Source: Kiritimatiellia bacterium (lineage in GTDB: Bacteria > Verrucomicrobiota > Kiritimatiellia > UBA8416 > JABMPJ01). From it: DNA of 64,000 bases. Positions 40,757 to 49,547 of this stretch are shown piece by piece. Position 1 is the stretch's first letter. Each line of letters begins with the position of its first letter. Position numbers and translations under genes: made by a program. The notes under the pieces are model-generated. The model saw nothing but the letters and a program-made list of their open reading frames with translations, was not told where the DNA came from and searched no databases. The DNA is taken from assembly GCA_030745755.1 (NCBI GenBank), contig JASLOA010000034.1, positions 136,071 to 200,070 on the forward strand, written 5' to 3'.

Positions 40757-40834
40757 CTCTTCGGGAAACTATAGCGGTCTGACTGGAGAAGGTACAGGGA
40801 GGTTATCTCAAGGCCGTCTGGCAAGAGAAATGAC

Positions 40835-40876
40835 TTGCCCGCTAAACGCTCAGAATGTATCTGCTTTGTAGATACA
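40835..40876 (+). promoter_or_regulatory. promoter and operator of the mazE-like gene
   Basis: TTGCCC (40835-40840) and TATCTG (40858-40863), 17 bp apart. The inverted repeat TGTATCT-N7-AGATACA (40856-40876) overlaps the -10 element. Confidence 0.5.
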
Positions 40877-40887
40877 GGAGGCGAAGC

Positions 40888-41130
40888 ATGCAGACAGAGA
40901 TACAGAAGTGGGGCAACAGCCTGGCGGTGCGAATTCCAAAGGCATTTGTGAGGGAGGCACACGTTGCATATGGAACGACGGTTGACCTGTCCGTTGATGA
41001 TGGAAAGATCGTGATAGACCCTCACACGGATGTCGAGTATCAGCTTGATGACTTGCTCAAGGGGGTAACCAAGCAGAACCGCCATGCGGAGGTGGCAACA
41101 GGGGACGCCGTAGGACGGGAGGTGTGGTAA
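40888..41130 (+). CDS. mazE: MazE-type antitoxin (AbrB fold), orphaned
   Basis: 80 residues from ATG 40888 with GGAGG upstream. The swapped-hairpin AbrB motif is complete: EIQKWGNSLAVRIPKAFVRE and TVDLSVDDGKIVIDP. The C-terminal toxin-binding tail is EYQLDDLLKGVTKQNRHAEV. Its stop overlaps the start of a MazF remnant that has lost nearly all its coding sequence, so the antitoxin is now without a functional partner in this locus. Confidence 0.85.
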   Translation: MQTEIQKWGNSLAVRIPKAFVREAHVAYGTTVDLSVDDGKIVIDPHTDVEYQLDDLLKGVTKQNRHAEVATGDAVGREVW

Positions 41131-41200
41131 TGCCCTCATACTGCCCGAAGCGACCGTCAGGCAGGTACTCAACAAGGTAGGGACCCTCCTTGACACCTGA
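41130..41200 (+). pseudogene. mazF remnant with internal deletion
   Basis: The ATG at 41130 overlaps the mazE stop (TAATG), as in intact mazEF, and reads MPSYCPKR before a stop. In the next frame, 41141-41200 reads LPEATVRQVLNKVGTLLDT and stop, which looks like a MazF C-terminus. About 80-90 central codons are missing. Confidence 0.55.
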
Positions 41201-41333
41201 GACTCAGGGCGCTTCGTCCGGAGAAGCCCTCCTCCTGTTTCTTCTGTTAGCTGTTCTCGTCAAGTGGCTGGCCCGGGGTGAGTCCCGTAGTGCTGGCCGA
41301 CGGTCATCGGTAAGCAACCCCGACACGCTACGC

Positions 41334-41438
41334 CTGCTGGAAACTCAGATATCGACAACTGACCGCCAAATCGACCGTCTTGTATACGACTTGTACGATC
41401 TGACTGCCGAAGAGATCGCCATTGTTGAAGGGCGGTAA
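41334..41438 (+). pseudogene. C-terminal fragment of a type II restriction/methylation enzyme
   Basis: The last 34 residues of an 82-residue frame read LLETQISTTDRQIDRLVYDL and YDLTAEEIAIVEGR. This is the typical C-terminal tail of large Eco57I/TaqI-like restriction-modification enzymes (RIDxLVYELYGLTxEEIxIVE). The rest of the gene is absent. Confidence 0.55.
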
Positions 41439-41527
41439 GCGGCTTTGAAGGAAACTGCCTGACATTATGCTGGTGGGTGGTTGCCTAGAGTGCCCGCTCG
41501 GCAGAAAAAGGGTCCTCCTAAAAGGCG

Positions 41528-41556
41528 TTGCATAATGCAGCACATCGTTGTACTAT
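41528..41556 (+). promoter_or_regulatory. promoter of the ParD/RelE-type operon
   Basis: TTGCAT (41528-41533) and TACTAT (41551-41556) are 17 bp apart. The start near 41563 gives a short leader with GGAGG 6 nt before the ATG. Confidence 0.55.
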
Positions 41557-41586
41557 TGTCTCGTCGTAAGAAGGGGAGGTGACGCG

Positions 41587-41805
41587 ATGACAACCGCAGT
41601 TCGAGTTTCGGAGGACCTTGTGCGTGAGGCACGTCTTATCAGTGCAGTAGATAACCGTTCCGTAACTGGCCAGATCGAGCACTGGGCGAGAGTGGGGAAG
41701 TGCGCGGAAGACAATCCCGAGCTGACGTATCGTGTGATCAAAGACATCCTTATCGGTGTTGAGGAGCTGGATCAGGGCGAGTCCTCGGAATACCAGTTTG
41801 GGTGA
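41587..41805 (+). CDS. ParD-like antitoxin
   Basis: 72 residues from ATG 41587. MTTAVRVSEDLVREARLISA begins a ribbon-helix-helix-type protein of the ParD-like family (NRSVTGQIEHWARVGK). GGGGAGGTGACGCG lies before the ATG. It is followed 6 bp later by a RelE/ParE-fold toxin, its likely partner. Confidence 0.8.
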   Translation: MTTAVRVSEDLVREARLISAVDNRSVTGQIEHWARVGKCAEDNPELTYRVIKDILIGVEELDQGESSEYQFG

Positions 41806-41811
41806 TGCGCT

Positions 41812-42099
41812 ATGCGAATCATCCAATCCCGCACCTTTGAGAAGAGAGTCCGACGCTTCCGAAAGCAAGAGAAAGCAATTCTAGACCGGCAGGTCCGGAG
41901 AATCGCCAAGAATCCCTCCATCGGACGGGAGAAGCGTGGCGAGCTCCGTGGAGTCTTCGTCCACAAGTTCAAGATCCACGCCACGCAGCACCTTCTCTCC
42001 TACCGGATGGCTGACGCCGACACCCTCGAGTTGATCATGATCGGTCCACACGAGAACTACTACCGAGATCTGACGACCTACCTGAAGACTGGGCGATGA
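41812..42099 (+). CDS. RelE/ParE-fold toxin
   Basis: 95 residues: MRIIQSRTFEKRVRRFRKQE, IAKNPSIGREKRGELRGV, VHKFKIHATQHLLSYRM and ELIMIGPHENYYRDL. These match the RelE superfamily type II toxins closest to the YoeB/ParE branch. It would act on ribosome-bound mRNA or on gyrase; which of the two cannot be told. Second gene of the toxin-antitoxin pair. Confidence 0.83.
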   Translation: MRIIQSRTFEKRVRRFRKQEKAILDRQVRRIAKNPSIGREKRGELRGVFVHKFKIHATQHLLSYRMADADTLELIMIGPHENYYRDLTTYLKTGR

Positions 42100-42154
42100 C
42101 GGGAAGTATCAGGCTTAATGCACCTTACCGCTGTCACTGTCATCTGGAGTCGAC

Positions 42155-42532
42155 GTGAGAAATGCTGTTGTTGTATGTCTCCTCTTGTGCGCGGCATGCG
42201 CGCGGATGCCTCATTCCAATGGGGATGTTGCCTGGCAGAAGGTGGAGTTGGATCTGTCCCGGCTGGATGCAGACGGGCTTCGTGGTCCGGCCGATGGAAA
42301 GGTCGCGGTTTCCTACGAGTTTGCCATCCCCAACAGGGCGGAGTGCAGGGCCGAGGTGACGGCCATTGATCCGACCGTTGAGTTTATGGCGGGATCACCG
42401 GGGAGAATTGGGGCGACCCGGCAGCAGTGTCTGTGCATTGGTTCCACGCATCAGAAGAACTATGCAGATGTGATTCGGGCCCTGGCAGACCTGTCCTATA
42501 TTGAGCGCATCATTGAATGCCACTTCGAGTAG
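42155..42532 (+). CDS. small lipoprotein of unknown function
   Basis: 125 residues beginning with GTG (MRNAVVVCLLLCAACARMPH); LLCAAC is a lipobox, so the protein is probably lipid-anchored. The mature part has four further Cys and the pattern CLCIGSTHQKNYADVIRALA, which I do not recognise. No clear ribosome-binding site. It stands alone before the dcw cluster. Confidence 0.6.
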   Translation: MRNAVVVCLLLCAACARMPHSNGDVAWQKVELDLSRLDADGLRGPADGKVAVSYEFAIPNRAECRAEVTAIDPTVEFMAGSPGRIGATRQQCLCIGSTHQKNYADVIRALADLSYIERIIECHFE

Positions 42533-42591
42533 GTGCCCCATTTCGTGTCGTGGTTGGCCTAACAATGGTCATCAGCCGTTCAGCCATGCCT

Positions 42592-42666
42592 GAGATGCCT
42601 CGGCTTCGCTCGGCATGACAAGAAACCTTAGGAAGCCGTCATCCCGAGCGAAGTCGAGGGATCTCC
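42592..42666. repeat. REPIN-like inverted doublet, copy 3
   Basis: Arms 42592-42620 (GCCTCGGCTTCGCTCGGC) and 42638-42666 (CCCGAGCGAAGTCGAGGG) face each other across a 17-bp spacer, almost identical to copy 2. Confidence 0.75.
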
Positions 42667-42794
42667 TATGCCGCTCTGCCGTGAAGAATGGGGAACACGG
42701 CAAGCATCGGTTGACAAGCGTTTTCATTGTTTGGGCTTCTAAATAGGGGCTTCTCTCCTCTTTCAAAGAATCTCACTTTTTTTGCGAAAACCCA

Positions 42795-42823
42795 TTGACA
42801 GTTGGTGGGGCAAGGTGTAGAGA
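42795..42823 (+). promoter_or_regulatory. promoter of the dcw cluster
   Basis: TTGACA (42795-42800), 17-bp spacer, TAGAGA (42818-42823). The start near 42830 gives a 15-nt leader containing AAAGG before the GTG of mraZ. Confidence 0.6.
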
Positions 42824-42844
42824 TGTGTCACGAAAGGTCAAATA

Positions 42845-43321
42845 GTGGATTCTGGTGGTTCTATAGAGCAGGCGGAAGTCGGCGCGTTGGGGATGTTTGT
42901 CGGGGAATTCCGGCATGCATTGGACCCCAAGAAGCGTCTGACGATTCCTGCGACGTGGCGTGCGCTGGTGGCGGGGCCGAAAAGCCTCTATGTGCTGCCG
43001 GACTTTCATGCGTGTTGTCTGAACATTTTTCCGGCCGAGGCGATGGCCCGCAAACTGGAGAAGATCCGGCGGCATTCGATGTCGGACCGCAAGGCGATGG
43101 ATTTCGCCCGGCGTCTGGGCTCTGTGTCGGAGCTGGTGCCGTGGGATGTGCAGGGGCGCATTCGGATCAAGGACAAGTTGTTGGAGTTTGCGGGGTTGAA
43201 GGACCAGGTGGTGATGATCGGGGCGTTGGACCGGATCGAGCTGTGGAGTCCTGAGCAGCAGCCTGCGATGGAGATTGACCAGGATGGTCTGGCGGAAGCC
43301 GGGCTCTACGTGGATTTCTAA
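42845..43321 (+). CDS. mraZ: transcriptional regulator MraZ
   Basis: First gene of the division cluster, a SpoVT/AbrB-fold ring-forming regulator. FVGEFRHALDPKKRLTIPATWR is the first MraZ domain, and VQGRIRIKDKLLEFAGLKDQ the second. From GTG 42845 (AAAGG 7 nt upstream) it has 158 residues; the canonical start would be ATG 42893. It probably represses its own operon in cis, as in other bacteria. Confidence 0.9.
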   Translation: MDSGGSIEQAEVGALGMFVGEFRHALDPKKRLTIPATWRALVAGPKSLYVLPDFHACCLNIFPAEAMARKLEKIRRHSMSDRKAMDFARRLGSVSELVPWDVQGRIRIKDKLLEFAGLKDQVVMIGALDRIELWSPEQQPAMEIDQDGLAEAGLYVDF

Positions 43322-43339
43322 TGGGTCGGAGTGTTTCAT

Positions 43340-44260
43340 ATGCATCAGCCGGTGTTGCTGAGCGAGACGGTGGAGCGGTTGCAGCCGCAGCCGGGCGGGG
43401 TTTACGTCGACGGCACACTGGGCAGCGGGGGACACGCCGAAGCGATTGTGAAGGCCATGGAGGGGCAGGGCCTCTTCATAGGGATTGACCGCGATCCCGA
43501 GGCGCTGGCGCGTGCCGGCACGAAGCTGGCGCCGTATGGCGAGTGGATCAGGTTGGTACATGCGAATTTCGCGGAGATGGCGGATGTCGTTCGGGGGGCA
43601 GGTGCAACACAGGTAGATGGGATCGTTATGGACCTGGGAGTGTCATCCAACCAGATCGGGACACCTGAGCGGGGGTTCAGTTTTCAGGATGACGGTCCGC
43701 TGGACATGCGCATGGACCCGACGAAGCCGATTACGGCGGAGACGCTGGTGAACGAGCTGTCCGACCGCGAATTGGCCGAGTGTTTTCGTGACCTGGGTGA
43801 AGAACGCCGGGCGTGGGCCGCAGCCAAAGCACTTGTACGCGCGCGCGATGAGGCGCCGATCAGGACCACGGGCCGCCTCGCGGAGATCGTGGCCAGGGCC
43901 GTGGGTGGACGGCGCGGACGGATTCACCCGGCGACGCGCGTGTTCCAGGCGTTGCGCATGCGGGTGAACGAGGAATTGGAATCGTTGAAAGAAGGGCTGG
44001 AGTCGGGAATCAACCTGCTGGCGCCGGGTGGGCGCATGGCGGTGATCTCGTTTCACAGTATCGAAGATCGAATCGTGAAGCATTGCTTTGCTGACCATGC
44101 GGGCCGGATGGCATCGCTGGCGGCGGGCGGCGAGGCCTGGGAAGGCCGGGAGCCGAGGATGCGGCGTATCACACGCAAGCCGGTGACGGCGAGCGAAGCA
44201 GAACTGGCGGAGAATCCGCGCGCACGGTCGGCAAAACTGAGAGTGGCTGAGCGGGTATAG
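43340..44260 (+). CDS. rsmH: 16S rRNA m4C1402 methyltransferase
   Basis: SAM-dependent methyltransferase (MraW). MHQPVLLSETVERLQPQPGG, YVDGTLGSGGHAEAI (SAM loop), FIGIDRDPEAL, DGIVMDLGVSSNQIGTPERG and RVFQALRMRVNEELESL. ATG 43340 follows GGAG by 8 nt; GTG 43331 overlaps that site and is rejected. Confidence 0.95.
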   Translation: MHQPVLLSETVERLQPQPGGVYVDGTLGSGGHAEAIVKAMEGQGLFIGIDRDPEALARAGTKLAPYGEWIRLVHANFAEMADVVRGAGATQVDGIVMDLGVSSNQIGTPERGFSFQDDGPLDMRMDPTKPITAETLVNELSDRELAECFRDLGEERRAWAAAKALVRARDEAPIRTTGRLAEIVARAVGGRRGRIHPATRVFQALRMRVNEELESLKEGLESGINLLAPGGRMAVISFHSIEDRIVKHCFADHAGRMASLAAGGEAWEGREPRMRRITRKPVTASEAELAENPRARSAKLRVAERV

Positions 44261-44278
44261 CCCGCCAAGGAGGACAGC

Positions 44279-44686
44279 ATGGCACGTAAGAACGTCAGGA
44301 AGAAGCGCAAGAAGCAGCAGAAGATGAACGGGTACATCTTCCCGGTTCCCTTTGCGGGAATCGTGGTGGTGGCCTCCGCGTTGGCCCTGGGGTATGTGTG
44401 GCTGGGTTGCCAGTGTGAGGCATTGGGTGATGAGATCGCGGGCATTGAGACCCGTGGCATCGACTTGAACAAGAAGCTCCTCAACGCCGAGTACCGCTGG
44501 GTGCGGACCAAGTCTCCGCAAAGCCTCGAGATTGCTCTGCAGCGTCACGGCCTGAACATGGATTGGCCGCGTGCCAACCAGGTCGTGCGCCTGGAGCGTG
44601 CTGAGCTACCGCGCGGGCTTGATGACCGCGCCCTGCCTGGCGACATACGGATTGCGAAGGTGAGTCGGAACGTAATGCATGAGTAA
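44279..44686 (+). CDS. FtsL-like septum protein
   Basis: 135 residues in the FtsL position between rsmH and ftsI. Basic N-terminus (ARKNVRKKRKKQQKMNGYIF), one membrane helix (~22-43), then a periplasmic coiled-coil-like stretch (EALGDEIAGIETRGIDLNKK). Sequence is poorly conserved, as usual for FtsL, so the call rests on topology and position. It overlaps ftsI by 8 bp. Confidence 0.7.
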   Translation: MARKNVRKKRKKQQKMNGYIFPVPFAGIVVVASALALGYVWLGCQCEALGDEIAGIETRGIDLNKKLLNAEYRWVRTKSPQSLEIALQRHGLNMDWPRANQVVRLERAELPRGLDDRALPGDIRIAKVSRNVMHE

Positions 44687-46394
44687 GCAGTCGCCATACC
44701 GTCTGTACGCCAGCAGTTCTATGCTGTCGCTGGCTGTAGTGGGGCTGGGTGTACGCCTGGCCTTTTTGCATCTCGGCAGCCATGAAACAACGCGTGCTCG
44801 CTTTGATCGGTCGCGCAGCTATGAGCGCAAGATCCTGGCGGGGCGGGGTGCTGTCTATGATTGCAGCGGCGAGGAGAATGTCCTGGCGATGAACCTGTCC
44901 GTGAAGGACGTGTGCATCGATCCGTCGGTAACCTGCAAGGATGACGCGGTCATCAGGAAGGCCTGCAAGCTGTCCGAGCTGCTCAACGTGCCGGTCGACG
45001 AGGTGGCGGTTCGGATGAAGCAGCCCGACCGCCGCTTCGCCTACGTGAAGCGCTTTGTGCCGACCGACCTGGTTGAGCAGACCCGGGCACTCGATATCGA
45101 TGGCATGTTCTACCGCGATGCGACGATCCGCCATTATCCGCAGAGGTCGTTCCTCTGTCATGTGCTGGGATTCGTCAACCACATGGGGGCCGGCAGCGCC
45201 GGCATCGAGCAGCAGCTTGACCGCTACCTGCGCGGGTCGCCCGGCATGGTGGAAGGGCGTCTCAATGCCATGCAGAAGGATCTCTACGTCAAGCGTGGAC
45301 GGCAGGTGCCGGCCCTCGAAGGGGCGAATGTCACTCTCACGATTGACCAGAACATTCAGTACATGGTCGAGAAGGCTCTCGACGAGGTCATGGTAGAGCA
45401 CCGTGCCGAGGGCGCGTGGGCCATCGTGCAGCGGATCCGTACAGGTGAAATCCTCGCCCTGGCGAACCGGCCGGGCTTTGACCTGAACGAATTCCGGCAT
45501 GCGCCCGATTTCGCCAAGCTGAACCGGGCCATCGGCTACGTCTATGAACCGGGTTCCACCTTCAAGCCGGCCGTGATCGCGGCTGCGCTGGAGGAGAAGA
45601 CCGTCACGCCGGACACCATGTTCAACTGCGAGAACGGCGCCTGGTTGTATAAGCGGCGCATTCTGAGGGACTACCACTCCTATAGCCGTCTCAACGTGGC
45701 TGATGGACTCAAGAAGTCGAGTAACATCCTGACCGCCAAGGTCGCCCTGACCCTCGGAGATGAAGGGCTCGACAGCTACTTGCGAGCGTTCGGTTTCGGC
45801 AAGAAGCTCGGCCTGGACCTGCCCGGCGAAGAGAACGGGATTCTGCATCCGGTCAAGCGCTGGTCAGGCATCAGCGCGACGCGCATTGCCATCGGGCAGG
45901 GGGTTGCGGTCACCGCACTGCAGATGCTGGGTGCGGTCTGCGCAATTGCCAATGACGGATTTCTGATGAAGCCCTACATCGTAAGCGAGGTACGCTCCGG
46001 CACAGGCAACGTGATGCGCCGCACCGAACCCGAGGTGCTGTCGCGCCCCATTTCTGTTGAGACGGCACAGACCATGCGCCACCTGATGGGCCGCGTTACG
46101 GAGTCCGATGGCACAGGCCGCCGCGCTCGCATACCCGGTTACACGGTGGCGGGCAAGACCGGCACGGCCCAGAAGGCGATTGCCGGCGGCTATTCAAGCA
46201 CGGAGCACATGGCATCGTTCGTGGGGTTCCTTCCCGTTGAGCAGCCGGAGATCGGCGTGATCGTGGTGGTGGATAACCCGCAGCCGATTCACACAGGCGG
46301 GCGTGTCGCCGCACCCGCATTCAGTAAGATCGCAGGTCCCGCCATCCGGTACCTGAACGTACCCGGCACGGACAGCCTGCTGGCGAAGAGGTAG
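44679..46394 (+). CDS. ftsI: peptidoglycan transpeptidase FtsI (PBP3)
   Basis: Class B penicillin-binding protein for septal wall synthesis, 571 residues. One N-terminal membrane helix; transpeptidase motifs SxxK in EPGSTFKPAVIAA (Ser about 293), SxN in LKKSSNILTAKV and KTGTAQKA (about 492). Pedestal domain 40-230 begins DRSRSYERKILAGRGAVYD. A C-terminal PASTA domain is absent. Confidence 0.94.
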   Translation: MSKQSPYRLYASSSMLSLAVVGLGVRLAFLHLGSHETTRARFDRSRSYERKILAGRGAVYDCSGEENVLAMNLSVKDVCIDPSVTCKDDAVIRKACKLSELLNVPVDEVAVRMKQPDRRFAYVKRFVPTDLVEQTRALDIDGMFYRDATIRHYPQRSFLCHVLGFVNHMGAGSAGIEQQLDRYLRGSPGMVEGRLNAMQKDLYVKRGRQVPALEGANVTLTIDQNIQYMVEKALDEVMVEHRAEGAWAIVQRIRTGEILALANRPGFDLNEFRHAPDFAKLNRAIGYVYEPGSTFKPAVIAAALEEKTVTPDTMFNCENGAWLYKRRILRDYHSYSRLNVADGLKKSSNILTAKVALTLGDEGLDSYLRAFGFGKKLGLDLPGEENGILHPVKRWSGISATRIAIGQGVAVTALQMLGAVCAIANDGFLMKPYIVSEVRSGTGNVMRRTEPEVLSRPISVETAQTMRHLMGRVTESDGTGRRARIPGYTVAGKTGTAQKAIAGGYSSTEHMASFVGFLPVEQPEIGVIVVVDNPQPIHTGGRVAAPAFSKIAGPAIRYLNVPGTDSLLAKR

Positions 46395-46395
46395 C

Positions 46396-47886
46396 ATGAA
46401 CCTGGGTCAACTATTCGAAGGCATTGTTGAAGGCGTGCGTGCGTTGCCTACTGCCGAGGTGACGGGGATCTCGTCGGATTCCCGCCAGGTGCGCGAGGGG
46501 TTTGTCTATGTCGGAATTCGCGGCGGGCGCCATGACGGCCGCGACTTTGTCCCCGACGCTGTTGCGCGCGGAGCCGTCGCCTGCATCGTTGAAGGTCCCG
46601 CGCCGACAGACAGCGGCGGAGCCGTTCCTGCCCTGTCGGTACCCGATGCCCGCCTGGCCGTGGCGCTGCTCGCCTCCCGTTTTCATGGAAATCCCTCCTC
46701 GAAGCTCAAGGTAGTGGGTACCACCGGCACGAACGGGAAAACCACGGTCAGCTACCTGGTGCGAGACATCTTCAATCAGTCCGGCCTGCAGCCCGGACTG
46801 ATCGGTACGATTGCCTACGAGATCGGTGAACGTGCCATTCCGGCGGCGCGTACGACGCCGGAGGCCGCGGAGTTGCAGGGGCTTCTGGCGCAGATGGTCA
46901 GCTCCGGCTGCCAGAGCGCCGTGCTGGAGGTGTCCTCGCACTCGCTCGACCAGAAGCGCGTGGCGGGAATTGATTTCGATGTGGGCGTCTTTACGAACCT
47001 GACCGGGGACCATCTCGACTATCATCTCGACATGGAGCGCTACTTTGCCGCCAAGGCCGGCCTGTTCAGGCAGCTGGGCAGCGGTAAGAAATCGGCCTAC
47101 GCCGTGATCAACGCGGACGACCCCTTTGGACGCCGCCTGGCTGATCCCGGTCGCTATGACGCGGAAGTCATCACCTATGGAACCGGACGTGCTGCGGATG
47201 TCCGCGCCGAGATCGTGGAACTGGATGCACGCGGAAGCCGAATCACGATGGCCAGTCCATGGGGGAACTACAAGGTTGAGACACCGCTGATGGGACGCTT
47301 CAACGTCAGCAATGTGCTGGCGGCCATGACGATTGCGGGTGCGATGGGACTCGATATCGAGACGGCCGGTCAGGCCCTCAAACATGCATCCGGAGCGCCG
47401 GGACGGCTCGAAGAGATTCCGACAGATACAGGCTTCCAGGTGTTTGTCGACTACGCGCATACGGACGACGCCTTGAGCAATGTGCTCACAACCCTGCGTG
47501 AGGTGACGCCCGGTCGTCTGATTGCCGTATTCGGTTGTGGCGGCGATCGCGACAAGACCAAGCGGCCCCTGATGGGACGTGTCGCAGAGATCGGGGCGGA
47601 TCTGACCATCGCGACATCTGACAACCCGCGCAGCGAGGACCCCGCTGACATCATCGAGCAGATTGTGGCCGGCGTCCACAACCGCAATACTGTGCTGGTC
47701 GAGATAGACCGGCGCGATGCCATTCATAAAGCGATCAGCCTGGCACGCGAGGGCGATATCGTTCTGATTGCGGGAAAAGGACACGAAAATTTTCAAGAGA
47801 TCGGGAGTAGAACCATTCCTTTCGATGACCGGCAGGTGGCTGGAGATGCGCTGGCCGAAGCAGGCGCTGTTGCCAGCGGTCACTAA
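46396..47886 (+). CDS. murE: UDP-MurNAc-tripeptide synthetase MurE
   Basis: Adds the third amino acid to the wall precursor. ATP loop VVGTTGTNGKTTVSYL, carbamylated-Lys region HLDYHLDMERYFAAKAGLF, and TSDNPRSEDP, in which DNPR is the meso-diaminopimelate specificity motif. The cell wall therefore probably contains meso-DAP. 496 residues; starts 1 bp after the ftsI stop. Confidence 0.95.
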   Translation: MNLGQLFEGIVEGVRALPTAEVTGISSDSRQVREGFVYVGIRGGRHDGRDFVPDAVARGAVACIVEGPAPTDSGGAVPALSVPDARLAVALLASRFHGNPSSKLKVVGTTGTNGKTTVSYLVRDIFNQSGLQPGLIGTIAYEIGERAIPAARTTPEAAELQGLLAQMVSSGCQSAVLEVSSHSLDQKRVAGIDFDVGVFTNLTGDHLDYHLDMERYFAAKAGLFRQLGSGKKSAYAVINADDPFGRRLADPGRYDAEVITYGTGRAADVRAEIVELDARGSRITMASPWGNYKVETPLMGRFNVSNVLAAMTIAGAMGLDIETAGQALKHASGAPGRLEEIPTDTGFQVFVDYAHTDDALSNVLTTLREVTPGRLIAVFGCGGDRDKTKRPLMGRVAEIGADLTIATSDNPRSEDPADIIEQIVAGVHNRNTVLVEIDRRDAIHKAISLAREGDIVLIAGKGHENFQEIGSRTIPFDDRQVAGDALAEAGAVASGH

Positions 47887-47906
47887 GGTGTAACCCGAGA
47901 GATGCT

Positions 47907-49307
47907 ATGGGGCGTGTAACAGCAGAGCAAGCTGCGGCCTGGGGCGGCGGCGCGTGGACGGGAAAGCCACCAGTTGCCTTCAATGCAGTCTCAACTGATT
48001 CACGTACCGTCGCTTCCGGGGCCCTCTATATCGCGCTCAAGGGCGACCGTTTTGACGGTCATGATTACGTAGATGCCGCGCTGCAAGCCGGCGCGACCGG
48101 GGCGGTCGTGGCGGAAGGCTATCCCAATCCCGGTCACGATTCTGCGCTGTTGCGCGTGGCCGATACGCATCGCGCGCTACGTGACCTGGCAGCCGGCTAC
48201 CGAGCCATGGTGGCGCCACGTACGATTGGCATCACCGGCAGTGTGGGCAAGTCAACGGTCAAGGAGATGCTTGCCGCGATTCTGAGCAGGCGCCATGTCA
48301 CGGCAAGCACGCACGGCAACTGGAACAATGACATCGGCCTTCCATTGAGCCTGTTGGCCATGGATCAAGAGGCTGACTACGGCGTGTTTGAAGTGGGCAC
48401 GAATCATCCCGGTGAAATTGCAGATCTGTGCAGCCTGTTGCGTCCCGAATGGGGGGTTGTCACCAACATCGGTCCCTCCCATCTTGAGTTCTTCGGCTCC
48501 GAGTCCGCGGTGGCACACGAAAAGGGCGAGCTGCTCGCCGCGCTGCCGGCCGATGGTGTCGCTTTCCTCGATGCCGACGGCGCCTTCTACGAGCCGTTGC
48601 GGGCAAGAACGTCGGCCCGGGTCGTGAGTGTCGCGCTCGACGGAGCGGCCGACCTGGTCGTCACGGGTGACGTGGTGGACGGCGATGAAGTTGCGGTTGA
48701 GGACCGGCGCAGTGGGCAGACCGTCATGTTGCCACGCGTGATGCCCGGCGCCCACCAGGTGCGCAACCTGCTGCTGGCGGCGGCAGTGGCCTGCGAGGCC
48801 GGACTGGCGTGGTCGGATATCCGCGCGGGACTTGCCGCCTTCGAGCCAATGCCGATGCGTTGGAGCTGCCGCGAGATTCGTGACGTACTCGTGATTAACG
48901 ATGCCTACAATGCCAACCCGGTCAGCATGAAGGCAGCGTTGGATACCTTTGAAGCAACACCCGCGAAGGGCAGGCGCTGGCTGGTTCTGGGCGACATGCT
49001 CGAGCTGGGCGGAGCCGCAGCGGAGGCACATACAGCGCTGGGCCAGTGTGTGGCTGCGGGCCCGTGGGCCGGCCTGGCCGCCGTGGGCCCCCTGTCGGCC
49101 GGCATCGCGCAAGCGGTACGCGAATCCGGGGGCGCGATCGAAGCGGTGTCCTGTGCCACGGCGGAAGCAGCAGGCCAGTGGCTATCGCCGCGCCTGTCCG
49201 CAGGCGACGCGGTTCTGCTGAAAGGATCGCGCGGTATGCATTTGGAAACAGTAATCGATGTGATGGAGAACGCAGGGGAAGGGATAGACGATGCCAGCGC
49301 AACGTAA
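47907..49307 (+). CDS. murF: UDP-MurNAc-tripeptide D-Ala-D-Ala ligase MurF
   Basis: Adds D-Ala-D-Ala to the precursor. GITGSVGKSTVKEMLAAIL (ATP loop), THGNWNNDIGLPLSLL, FEVGTNHPGEIADL, NDAYNANPVSMKAAL and LVLGDMLELGG. 466 residues. Follows murE by 20 bp. Confidence 0.95.
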   Translation: MGRVTAEQAAAWGGGAWTGKPPVAFNAVSTDSRTVASGALYIALKGDRFDGHDYVDAALQAGATGAVVAEGYPNPGHDSALLRVADTHRALRDLAAGYRAMVAPRTIGITGSVGKSTVKEMLAAILSRRHVTASTHGNWNNDIGLPLSLLAMDQEADYGVFEVGTNHPGEIADLCSLLRPEWGVVTNIGPSHLEFFGSESAVAHEKGELLAALPADGVAFLDADGAFYEPLRARTSARVVSVALDGAADLVVTGDVVDGDEVAVEDRRSGQTVMLPRVMPGAHQVRNLLLAAAVACEAGLAWSDIRAGLAAFEPMPMRWSCREIRDVLVINDAYNANPVSMKAALDTFEATPAKGRRWLVLGDMLELGGAAAEAHTALGQCVAAGPWAGLAAVGPLSAGIAQAVRESGGAIEAVSCATAEAAGQWLSPRLSAGDAVLLKGSRGMHLETVIDVMENAGEGIDDASAT

Positions 49308-49479
49308 ACCGACACGTGCTCGCAACACAGGAATCACAACACGAAACGGAGCACGCATAGGGGTTCCCAAACCGCTGCGCACCCCGCTGCGCAAGCAGGC
49401 GGGAGGAACACAGTGGAAAGACGACTGTATGCCGAATGGCGATCCCCCCAGCCTGATGCTGTGGGGCGACGATGAGTAG
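49291..49479 (+). CDS. possible small basic protein
   Basis: 62 residues overlapping the murF end by 17 bp, with GGGAAGGGATAG before the ATG. The product is Arg/Lys/Pro-rich (RKPTRARNTGITTRNGARIG), without a recognisable family. It might be a real coupled gene or chance coding. It is followed by a CAGTAATCAG repeat. Confidence 0.3.
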   Translation: MPAQRKPTRARNTGITTRNGARIGVPKPLRTPLRKQAGGTQWKDDCMPNGDPPSLMLWGDDE

Positions 49480-49483
49480 GGGA

Positions 49484-49515
49484 AGTAATCAGTAATCAGT
49501 AATCAGTAGGCAGTG
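49484..49515. repeat. tandem AGTAATC tract, single arm
   Basis: AGTAATCAGTAATCAGTAAT followed by CAGTAGGCAGTG; the same words form the hairpin at 13552-13630. No inverse arm is present here. Confidence 0.6.
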
Positions 49516-49547
49516 CGTAGAGCTGCCGCTCGGTTGAGAACAGAGAT

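Larger units (their letters stand above)
42533..42844. other. 312-bp region upstream of the dcw cluster
   Basis: It holds a REPIN-like doublet (42592-42666) and the mraZ promoter (42795-42823). No gene is apparent. Confidence 0.5.
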
